Assembly (NCBI RefSeq): GCF_964355755.1
Contig: NC_092670.1
Coordinates: 10,663,201-10,727,200 of the forward strand
Length of the DNA: 64,000 nucleotides
Direction of reading: 5' to 3'
DNA from: Antedon mediterranea
Lineage: Eukaryota; Echinodermata; Crinoidea; Comatulida; Antedonidae
How positions within the stretch are numbered: the first letter of the stretch is position 1; the number at the start of each line of letters is the position of its first letter. The notes beneath the pieces are model-generated. The model was not told the origin of the DNA and made no database searches. It worked only from the letters and a program-made list of their open reading frames with translations. Of this stretch, positions 31,578 through 41,471 are shown piece after piece. The translations under genes were made by a program, and so were the position numbers.

Positions 31578-32201
31578 ATTGAACAGGTTTATACACGCTA
31601 GCACACATCTCATAGACCTTCCCAGACGTGCTTTGGGGGTTGAGGATGCATGATCCTAAATTTGTCCTTTTTAGGTCATATGCATACATATTATTTTCAA
31701 AAGCAATATATATTTCTATTTCTATATTTCTTTTCACATTTACTTTAAATAGGTTAAAATAATGAGTGTAATTGATGCGTCAAAACTATGACCTCTTCTG
31801 ATTCCAACACATATAGACCTATTAACATTGCTTAACATTAAATCGTTGAAAATTGAACTTGTTCACAATCTTAATATAAATGTGACAAGGTGACAATTTC
31901 TTTGTTACAAAAATGATACGTAGGTTAATCTATTTTGTGTATTTTAAACTCTTCTATGAAGAAATTTCAACTGGAAATTCTTTAATAAACAAATTATTGT
32001 ACAACTATGCCATTCGACTTGTAATATTTTGGGCTTTCTTCCAATTTTTGCATACCTATACGTATACCAATTTCCATTTCCTTTTCCATCGTCTATTGTA
32101 GCAAACGGTAACAAAATATCACTACCAATCAACATTGGTATAAACCTCCATATAAAGAATCAATTTATTTAATATAGAAGTTTGCAAAAATTTATACTTA
32201 C

Positions 32202-32492
32202 TCCTTTCAATGTAACAAAATTTAGGCGTTTGAATTATGTTTTCAACTGATGCTTTTTCCAGTTTTTTCTGACTGATTTGACAAACACTATCTTTCTGGT
32301 TATAGTTAACAGACAGGCAATCGGATTGCTTGGAACATTCCAGCAAACAATTTAGTTTATGTATATTCTTCAACTCGTATAGTAACTCCAACCTTCAAGA
32401 GCATGCCCTTGGAGAATAACAGTATAATTATATGTATTGATCGAATCATCACTGATGACAAATGACAGAAGTAAGACAATTAAAGTTAGCAT
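32202..32492 (-). pseudogene. Gene B exon 1: signal peptide and PAN domain, frameshifted
   Basis: ATG at 32,492 starts MLTLIVLLLSFVISDDS, a signal peptide, then YTVILQGHALEGWSY. Here five extra bases (tagta on plus, about 32,380-32,384) shift the frame. The second frame continues LKNIHKLNCLLEC, CLSVNYNQ and VCQISQKK, a PAN domain like that of A. Donor gtaagt at 32,201. The insertion is a short tandem duplication relative to A's 'ctcgtaactcc'. Confidence 0.8.
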
Positions 32493-32710
32493 TTCGACGT
32501 TTTTAGAATTATGTAGTGACGAATGAAACGGTTATTGTGCCAATACAATCTACAATTCGTCTTAAAATACTCGATGATACTGTATGAGTTACCTAATGTG
32601 GTACGAACTATATTTTTATCTTTTACATATTCCATTATCCAATCACTTTACATACAACCCAGTGTGCACCAATCAAAATGGTGATAGTAAGATATGATTT
32701 ACATAAACAA

Positions 32711-35052
32711 AGTTAAACATGAGGATATAGTAGGGAGGCCAATGTGAGCTTTTTCATCATTGGGGACATTTTCTGTTAATAGCAGGCAACCATGTGGAAT
32801 ATGTTCCTTATGGGATGAAAAAAAAAATAGGGGTGGATGCCGCTCTCAAATTTCAAGTTAAAGGTCATTTTTAAGGTTATAAGGTCAAATATGGTAAAAT
32901 CGGGATTTAAGGTGTTTTCAACAACTTATAAGCAAATTAAAACATATTTAACAATAATTGACATCATGTCGATGATGATCAAGTTTTTCAATATATCAAC
33001 TTAAAAGTTTAAAGGTCATTTTCAATGTTATAAGGTCAAATTATGGTAAATTCATGTTTTTTAGCTGGTTCAACAATGTACAAGCAATATGAAACAAATG
33101 TAACAATTATTAGATCATTATTGACGTATTATAGAAGATGGTTAAGTTTAAAGGTCATTTTCAAGGTCATAAGGTCAAATAGAACACAGACCTGTTAATT
33201 ATTATCAGTATTAATAATTTAAATAAATATTAATAAATAACTAATTTTCATGAGGATAACCTGCTGGGGCTGATGGGTAGTGATGTGTCAAAATTACCAG
33301 AATTGTCCTGGGGAGATTTTAAACTTGACATTTCATGGGGAGTCATGGAATATAAAAATAACCGGAATTTAAGATTTTTAAGAATTTTAAAAGAATCACA
33401 GAGGGGTTGTGGGTTGGAAGAGACCATGGAATATCAACATGAGCGGAATTTGTACTTGGAATGTTTTAAACTACTGGTGTAGGATTGGGAGAGGTAGCCG
33501 CACTGGGGTGGGTATTTCTTCTATTACATAATATAATTGCATGCATATTAGCCAGCTGGGTATTCAACAATCACACATGCATATTTACGGCAACAAATAT
33601 ATCTGGCTCTTTCATTTCATTTTGACCATAATATTGATTTACAAATTCCATTTACAAGGAGTGGATGCGTTACGAATGATTTCCAGTATGACTGCTTCCC
33701 ATAACCATCAAATGATGATGTCTTGACACCTGTAAAGGTACGAAAGCTGTTTTGATTATCCGTAATATTTTTTCGGCCACTTTTTTGTTCAGTATACCAG
33801 ATATCGTCCTTTAGTATGTTTGCTATAAGACTTAAAAAGTGCACATTATTACACATCAACTGTCATGTATAAGCACATAAGCTTCTTCGTGATTGATATA
33901 GCAGATCATTTCTCCTTGTTTACCTTGCATCTTGAAAATCTACCCACTGTTACCAACTCGTATTATTCTTGAACTGTTCTCTATGTATTCATTATCTAGG
34001 TAACTAAAATGCCTGACAGCCATGTTTACTGAATCCTTAAACTAGTAATGAATGATTATCATGTTTTTAAGTTCCAGCTTCTGGAACATCTGTGAGTATG
34101 TCAACGCCATTCACCATTAAATTATGTATGAAGTCAGATTTGACTAAAGAAATTGAAATTGAACTATGATCAGGCTCTACTTTATGATATTGACCAACTC
34201 CAATGGTTGGTCAGCAGATTTTCTGTCAGCTTTTTTTCGTAAATTTTGTTTTGATATGCACTATTAGAAATGGTTGCCTTATAGAAATCAGCAAAGGTTT
34301 AGAGCGATGCTTTCTCAGTGGCTTATAAAATTCTACTGTTTTTCTCTTTCTTTAAATGTAAGCTCTTCCACATCATCCGTCAGGTTGAAAAGATATTGTG
34401 TATGTACCATGTCATGCAGAACCTATCACTGAATGAATTGTTTCTTGTTGTACCATAGGCCTATAATTCTATAGGCCTAACAAACTTCTCAATATTACGT
34501 TATATATAGATAGTAATAATATTATAGTAAAATATGAATATTTTGGCACATATGGCGTTTCATACCTATAATAATTTAACTATTTTCCCGACTAAAATCG
34601 AAACGCTGACTGGTGGACAACATAAAAAAAGACAAATTAACAACAGACTGGGGAAAGTCTAAAAAAAATTTGTTGTAATTAAAAGATGTTTTATCTGAAT
34701 TATGTTAAAACAAAATTTTGAGAAAATGACACTTTTGTATTTAATTTCCTATATTTTTATGTGTAGAATAAAATGCTTATCTTATAATTACTATAATATA
34801 AAACATTAGTTGATCTTTGTTGATGATTTTCCATGAATAAAGTAAAAATCCCATATTTTGACCTTGTTTGACCTTTTGACAATATAAACTTACCTTAAAA
34901 CCTAAAACTGAGAATGGCATCCACCCCTATCATTTTTTGTCAACCCACAATGGATACATTCAACATGGTTGCCTGCTATTAACAAAAAATGCCCCCCAAA
35001 CCTTTTCTAGAGGACTTTTGAGTATTTGGCCTCATGTTAAACATGAGGATAT
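32711..35052. mobile_element. 2.3-kb inverted-repeat element upstream of gene B
   Basis: The inner ends are inverted copies of about 130-190 bp, with 'gttaatagcaggcaaccatg' at 32,774 and its complement at 34,965, and 'aggggtggatgcc' likewise. A perfect 17-bp direct repeat, GTTAAACATGAGGATAT, lies at 32,711-32,727 and 35,036-35,052. Gene A's upstream DNA (18,800-18,910) aligns across the site without the element, so this is an insertion. Internal units of about 140 bp ('aaaggtcattttcaaggt') repeat at 32,860-33,180. I cannot assign a superfamily. Confidence 0.7.
33617..34450 (-). pseudogene. Decayed coding sequence inside the inverted-repeat element
   Basis: On the minus strand, pieces in shifting frames look protein-like: FNLTDDVEELTFKEREK, TFADFYKATISNSAYQNKIY, VKSDFIHNLMVNGVDILTDV, MAVRHFSYLDNEYIENSSRI and, at 33,859-33,617, GVKTSSFDGYGKQSYWKSF. 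Stops and frameshifts separate them. This could be a dead transposase or a captured host gene. I recognise no catalytic motif. Confidence 0.35.
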
Positions 35053-35600
35053 GTTGTTTTTTAGACGCATTTAATTTTTTATTAATTTTATAAATTGGGC
35101 AATATTAGGCTTCACGTATCTTGGTAGGCTCATGAAGTAATTAACACATCAACAGTATTGGGTGCATGTCATATTGTCCCTGTTTAATGTGATGGTCTCT
35201 TCATACCTCCACCTCCCGCAGCAATACTTCAAAGCTAACAATAACATTAATGTACAATAAAAACAGTTATAATAATATTGACAACATTGGCAGATTATCC
35301 TCCACAGAGACATATTTGGAAAATGGTGTGATGTTTATGAGACAGTAAACGTCATCCATGACGATTATGTATATAAGTGCGATGACGTCTTTCAGAATTC
35401 AGAGTTTTACATTTAAAGTTTCTTATTTTTCCATTCACATTTCACTAAATAAATGTGTGAGGTGTAAGATTTTTAAAACGTGATGTATTGAATACAGTAT
35501 TCTAATTTAAAGTTTTTTGGAGAGTAGTCCTACAATGAGTGGACATTTGTATGCACAAAAACATCCCATAAACAATCGGTTCACCTCCACGGCGGTGCAA
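35053..35600. other. Upstream flank of gene B, paralogous to that of gene A
   Basis: Sequence around 'aggcttcacgtatcttggtaggctc' and 'catattgtccctgt' matches 18,890-19,020 upstream of gene A. The homologous promoter-side region therefore extends to about 35,330. No gene. Confidence 0.5.
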
Positions 35601-37081
35601 TAATTCAATTCAATTCAAATAAACATTTATTTCTTTCATTCATATTTGAGTAAAAAAAAAACATTATAATTTCTGATATTTTATAAATAAATTTTTTTTT
35701 TTTTTTATAGATACAATACAGTAAATCATAATGTATAAAAAGATGATTCAGTTATATACAAAATGAAAGAGGCAAAAAAACCCAAGAAAGTATCGATCAA
35801 TTGGAAAAAAAAAATCCAATTGAAACTTGTATGTTGGGAAGCCATGTAAGAAGAGTTTATGAAAGTTGGGACGAGAAAGTTAGTCAGGAACAAATAATAT
35901 TTTATATGCATTTTCAAATATTGTTTGTTATCCGAGTAAGATTCTTTAGGAGCGGGATAACATTTTCCAAAACTACAAATTTGTTTTACTCTAAATCTGC
36001 TCCGGTGAGTGTGATTTTCAAAATCTTTTGTCCAGATATAATATTTAATTTGCATGTCGTATACGTATTCCAATTGAATCGTGTGAATTTTCTGTATGCA
36101 CGTCCCCCATCAATAAACATATTAATCATTCATTCATTAAACCATACTTACAAAATCAATTGCATCACATAAGAAAAAAACAAGTTTATCTCAGGATGTC
36201 CATCATTTTGTTATGGAGCCTGGATGATTCAAATGATGATAGTAATACTTCTTTCTTGGAGATACAAGAAATATTTATTATATATGGCCTTTGGCCCAAA
36301 TAATATACAATGTAATACAATATTAAATAAATATCATTTGAATGCGTTTAAATGAAAAAAATAAATATTTTCCAAGTTTAACAATAAGATCAGAATTTGT
36401 GATAGACATAAGATCAATATATTTTAATTTAGTTGGGTTGTTTGTATAAAAGGAAAACATATATTTAGTTCTAATATCTTCATAAAATGGACAAACTAAA
36501 GTCAAATAATATTCATCTTCAATTGATTGTAAAGCACATAATTTACATAATCTTTCATTTCTATTTATACAATTCCATCTTCCTTTTTCAATTTATAATT
36601 CTAAAATTCCTAATCTTATCTTAGCAATAATTTGTCTATGTTTGTAATTTGTTACTTTAGTTAGATATTCTTCAATTCCAAAATTATATTTAATGTGTTT
36701 GTAATATTGGAGCTTAGAGTGTAGCCTAGTATCTTCATAGAATTTTTGTCGTTCAATGTCTGTAAGCCTTTGTTTAATATTTGAAATAAAAGTATATATA
36801 TTATTAACCTGTTGTGAGTACCATATGTTACCAAATCCATTTATGCATAGTATTTGTTTTACGTCATTGGCCCAACATTGATCATTTCTTTGAGCTTTTC
36901 TATATTGAAAATCATAACATTGTTTAATAAATTTGTCATTATCCATTTGGATTACTCTTAGCCAGTAACGAATTATATTAATGATAATTTGAATTTGGAT
37001 AGTAAATCTTCCACATTCTCCTCTCACTGCAACACTTGGTGCAGAATTTTTTTTTTAAACACCATATTTAATGAGGGTTAT

Positions 37082-37272
37082 CCATCCAGCTATTGCTGAT
37101 CATTAGGGACCCTCAGAGGTTCACACGACAAACATATACACAAGATGCTCTACATAAACAAAGTCTTATTACAAGTCTTTGGGAGTGAATTGTAATTTGG
37201 TCCTTAGAAAAAATCCTGACATGTGACGGGACTTGGAGTGGTAGCCAAGCATCATAACCACCAAGCCACAAC
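37082..37272 (-). mobile_element. tRNA-derived SINE
   Basis: On the minus strand it starts GGAGTTGTGGCTTGGTGGTT, a tRNA-like A-box region, followed by 'atgatgcttggctaccact' and 'ccaagtcccg' where the B box should be (degenerate here). It interrupts the RT between GVE and the GECGRF segment. The adjacent T-run (37,049-37,057 on plus) could be part of its insertion site. Confidence 0.65.
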
Positions 37273-37666
37273 TCCACTCCTAGAATGTATTTACAGAATC
37301 TTAGATGAACTTTCTCTAATACTGATATATCATTTAAACCCCATATTTCGCTACCATAAAGTAGGATTGGCATAATCTTAACATCAAATATGGTTCCATA
37401 TATTAACTTGGAGGTTGCCAAAACGCATATGGGTCAATCCCTTCAATGTGAACAAAGCCTTATTAGCTTGTTGACAATTGTATTCTTTAGCTATTCCAAT
37501 TACCATTTGAGTTGAAAACAACTCCTAAATATTTAAAGGATTTGTCAATGTCAACTGTATTTCCATTGTAATTCCATTGTTCAAATTTGTTAAGACTACC
37601 ACCATTCTTAAACACTACAATATTACTCTTGTTAACATTGACAGTTACATCCCATCTTGTACAATA

Positions 37667-38211
37667 TCCCTTTCACACCAAAAGCAAAACTCCGGAGACA
37701 CTCCGGAGTTGACGCCCCGCTGCTGTTTGGTGTGAAAGGTAAAATCAAGCAACTCCGGAGTTTAAAACTGCGGGGTTGAACAGCTGAACATTCTCCGGAG
37801 AGCGAACTGCGGGGACACCCCGGTGTTTTGGTGTGAAAGGTACCAACATCAAACTCCGGAGTGTTTCGGGTCAAAAGGTCATCCTCACACGATCACTCAT
37901 TGCTTTAGTTTTATTTCAAAATACTTTAAATATTTTTAAAAAATATATAGCGGGTTTAAAAAAATAATAAGTAGTATCAATAAAACGTTATATTACTTCT
38001 AAGACTTTTGAAAGTAATTATTAAATTTATAATATTATTAATTAAAATGATTCTAATGATCGTCGCTATGTAAACAAACAAAATAGAGGGCGACATTTAC
38101 AATGTTATTTTGTAAACCCCGGTGTTGCTAGGTTGGTGTGAAAGGGGTATCTCCGGGGTTTCTCGACGTTTTGAATGGTCATAAACCCCGGGGTGTTTTG
38201 GTGTGAAAGGG
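37667..38211. mobile_element. 545-bp hAT-like MITE with ACTCCGGAG palindromes
   Basis: The terminal inverted repeats are CCCTTTCACACCAAAA and complement. It is flanked by the 8-bp direct repeat GTACAATA (37,659-37,666 and 38,212-38,219), which fits hAT-type target duplication. Near the ends the palindrome CTCCGGAG and further CCTTTCACACC copies recur many times, which could be transposase-binding sites. No ORF. It is inserted in the minus-strand LINE thumb region. A second copy in the opposite orientation lies at 42,182-42,725. Confidence 0.85.
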
Positions 38212-38399
38212 GTACAATAGTAGATAACTTGTTTAAATAATATTGTAGACCATAAACGGTATCACCGAATAATATAAGGTCATCTGCATAGAGTAAATGA
38301 TTAATTTTTAGATTTCCTATTTGGATTCTATGCCCGTCGCCTTCCTCATTTAATGTTTCACTCAAATCATTAATAAAAATATTAAATAACAAGGCCATA

Positions 38400-39105
38400 T
38401 AGATGGCTGCAGTCGCGTGCTTAGTGTTTACCGACCGACCGACCAACCTACCATCTGACCGAAATTACTGAACATGTTTTAAAATGTTGAAATGTTTAAA
38501 AACAGTAAATATTTTTTTAATTTACACGTGCGTAGCCTGTCACTTTTGACGTGCTCGTATAACGTAATTTCGAATTGAAAAGTAAGTCAAGAAAACAGAA
38601 ATCGGGCAAAACGATTGCGCAATAACATTTAACGCGCAGCGCGCGCGCAAAAATCTGCGCACTCATGGCAATTTTGTAAACGCTTAAAATTGCCTGACAC
38701 GTACTCTTATTTCATCGAAAATAAATTTTGAAAATTGTAAGCGTGCGTACGCATGCGTTACATGCGCTACGCACGTAATTGTATTGCCATATGATGATTT
38801 ATGCCCTGAAATTTATGAATTGTGATTCATGGTTGTGAAGATATGATTACAAGCGTGATTTCGTTAAATCGTGCGTAGACCGCGTAATTTTTTTATTGCG
38901 CACCGTGAAAACATAACCACATCGATTCCTGGCCATAAGGAATATACTGTGAAAAATTGACTTAGCTAGATTAAACTGATATCAAGATAAGGTCAGAAAG
39001 CGATAAAACGCATAGTGATACCGGACCGACAGACCGACAGACCGACCGACCGACCGACCGACATAGTAAACTATAGAGTCGTTTCCACGCGACTAAAAAG
39101 GACGA
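38400..39105. mobile_element. About 700-bp element with internal ACCG/CCGA tandem runs
   Basis: The two ends carry inverted AGTCGCGTG, and each end has a run of (ACCG)n or (CCGA)n, at 38,428-38,450 and 39,025-39,062. Flanks CCTTTTTA and CCTTGTTA on the LINE strand resemble an 8-bp target duplication with one change. The interior is CG-rich for this window and non-coding. It interrupts the LINE just before its YADD segment. Confidence 0.65.
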
Positions 39106-40159
39106 GAGTGGCGAACCCTGTTGTATACCTATTAAACATTTGAAAGAATTACTAATATTGCCGTCGACCTTAACATGTGCTGATAACTTATTGTACATTG
39201 AATTAATAACGTTTAACATTTTTCCTTTTACTCCTTAATTTTTTAGTTTTATGTGAAGATATTGATGTCCTACGGAGTCAAAGGCTCGTTTAAAATCAAT
39301 GAAAGCAGCATACTTTCCCACGTTTTTTTCCTAGGTATTTGTTAATTATTGTGTTAAGAATAAATACATTATCCGATGTTCTGAACCCCTTTCTAAAACC
39401 GGCTTGTTCCTGATGTAGAATGTTATTATCTTCTGCCCAAAATTGTAATCTTTTATTAATAAAATAAGAAAATTTTAGCAAAAACAGGAATAAGTGATAT
39501 TCGTCTATAATTATCTGGTTGTTCTTTGTCACCTTTTATAAATATTGGGACAATAAGGCTGGTTGCCCATTGCTGTGGAAACTGTCCTGTATTATAAATT
39601 ATATTATATAATTTTGTTATTAGATTGATTACATTTTGAGATGAGTGTATAAAAAGTTCTGGTAATAATCCATCAATTCCAGGTGATTTACCTGTTTTTT
39701 GGATTTAATGGCATGAATTACCTCATCTACTGTAATGTCATTATTTAGTTCGTTTTCATTTACAGCAGGTTCATTATTAATGACTTTCTACAGTTTGATT
39801 ATCTCTATTTTCATTATTATGAAATAAGGATTCGAAGTGAGTGCGCCATGTATTAATACGTATGTTATTTGGAAAATTTTGTTTTGTTTGTTTTAGTTTA
39901 ATCCAGAATGATTTTGAGTTTTTTTCTCCTAATGATCTAATCAATTCTGTACGTGATCTTTTAATATAGCTGTATTTCTTATTTCTTATTAATGTTTTAT
40001 ATTCTTTTTTTATTTCCAGGTATGCATTAAGCAATGTTTGTGTACGATCGTGTCGGAATCTATTTAAACTTCTTCGAACTTTGTTTTTAAGTGTAAGACA
40101 TTGATTGTCATACCTTCATTGTTCTTCGACTTGGTCCATAGAATATTAAATGCATTTGA

Positions 40160-41471
40160 AAAAAGGGAATAGGCACTTACTACCTTTATGGATTTGTCAA
40201 AAGCGTTTGACATTATCGATTACAGTATTCTGTTGAGCAAATTGGCGCATTATGGTATAAGAGGCATCGTTTTAATGTGGTTTAGAAACTATTTAAGTGG
40301 CCGCAAACAATATGTTTATGCCAATGGTAGATCATCATGTTTAAAAGACACCAATATAGGGGTGCCACAGGGTTCTGTTTTAGGACCACTTTTGTTTTTA
40401 ATTTACATCAATGATATAAGTCGAGCAAGTAGTAAAATAGATATAATTAGTTTTGCTGACGACACAACTTGTATAACAAGGGGAGATGACCCTACAATGT
40501 TAAACCATACTATGAATATTGAACTAGAAAAAATAAACGTATGGCTTAAAGCAAATAAGCTGTTACTGAATGTCAGCAAAACTAATTACGTTGTTTTTAG
40601 AACTAACCAAAAGTATTTTGACAAAAACCAGTTTAAAATAAAAATGAATAATGTGTTATTACATAGAAAAGGAAATGTGACATTTCTAGGTGTAATTTTA
40701 ATCGAAAATCTTAACTGGAAACATCACATACAGCTTATTAGGAAAAAAATGTCTAGGGCAATATACTTTTAAAAGTAAGAGAATTCTTTCCTCATAAAGT
40801 CCGTATTAGTCTTTATAACACCTTAGTATTACCTCACCTTCAGTATGGTAACTTAATATGGGGAAATACATACAAGAGCACGTTAGAAGTAATACTAAAA
40901 CTCCAAAAGAGAGCTGTAAAATGCATTACCTTCTCTAAATTCAGACAAACCTCAGAGCCACTGTTTAAGAAACTAAAATATTAAACGTTTATGATATTTA
41001 CAAAGTAAACGTCATAGGATTTATGGCAAACGTAAAATTCAATGAATTACCACATCACATTTTAAATATTTTTAATTACTCTGACAGTATTAGGCCTACT
41101 CATAACCTCAGAACAGAAACTGAATTCGAAATTCCCTTCACAAGACTAACTTGCAGTCAACAGTTTATACACATATATGGACCAAAATTGTGGAAAGAAT
41201 TCACTTGTAATGGTGGTAATAAACCGGTTATCTTAAAGAAACAAAATAAATGTATAAAAAAACAGGTCAAAAAATACTTTTTATCACTATATGTTGATTA
41301 ACAACACCTTTGTTTATTTAAGTTCTATATACTTGTTCTTATGTAAAGGGGTCCTACAAAAAAACGAAGCTACAGCTTTTTTATGCAGGATCCCTGTTTT
41401 CAGTTGTACTGTAATTATGATGTACTGTAATTGATGACTAAATAAATGTGGAATAAATGAAATGAAATGAA
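40160..41471 (+). pseudogene. 5'-truncated CR1/Jockey-like LINE
   Basis: It begins head-to-head with the minus-strand LINE. 40,188-40,772 has DLSKAFDIIDYSILLSKL (first Asp motif), WFRNYLSGRKQYVY, GVPQGSVLGPLLF and FADDTT. A frameshift near 40,770 leads to LPHLQYGNLIWG and QKRAVKCITFS. 41,023-41,301 contains PTHNLRTETEFEIPFTR and the C-terminus. The 3' end is a GAAAT-type repeat (41,455-41,471). One frameshift and a stop-rich patch at 40,980-41,020 make it defective. Confidence 0.85.

Larger units (their letters stand above)
25627..32492 (-). pseudogene. PAN-fibrinogen-domain lectin gene B (frameshift in exon 1)
   Basis: Diverged paralogue of A and C with four exons: 32,492-32,202 (signal peptide and PAN), 28,527-28,391, 27,034-26,773 and 25,877-25,627. 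Exon lengths 137, 262 and 251 match A and C exactly. The PAN exon ends at a gtaagt donor in phase 1, as the A microexon does, so B lacks the extra intron. A 5-bp insertion in exon 1 shifts the frame within GWSY-ELKN, which should prevent translation of the FReD. Intron 1 holds a minisatellite of about 1.65 kb. The three FReD exons remain open, so inactivation may be recent, or polymorphic. Confidence 0.75.
35604..40140 (-). pseudogene. Minus-strand LINE reverse transcriptase interrupted by three insertions
   Basis: Reading 40,140 to 36,323 gives one RT in broken frames. A lysine-rich N-terminal part is at 40,034-39,777, then TGKSPGIDGLLPELF (about 39,690), QAGFRKGFRTSDN, AAFIDFKRAFDSV (first Asp motif, about 39,290) and GIQQGSPLSSF (39,120). 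YADDLILFGD is at 38,290. The thumb has KYLGVVF (37,530), LLYGSEIWG (37,370) and GECGRF (37,015), and the C-terminal Cys motif is RLCKLCALQSIEDEY (36,540). Insertions sit at about 39,100-38,400, 38,211-37,667 and 37,272-37,082. The 3' end is near a T-run (35,692-35,706) or the TTCAA repeats at 35,606-35,625. The clade is unresolved. Confidence 0.8.

Noticed and set aside
37082-37272. A functional tRNA gene
   Set aside because: The A-box-like start is present, but the B box and acceptor stem are degenerate and the sequence continues as a SINE body.
37113-37421. A single 102-codon protein on the minus strand
   Set aside because: It is a fusion of LINE RT sequence (IYGTIFDVKIMPILLYG) with translated SINE sequence. 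The join is an insertion boundary.
38105-38446. A 113-codon protein containing YADDLILFGD
   Set aside because: Only the middle is reverse transcriptase. The start comes from the CCGA element and the end from the MITE.
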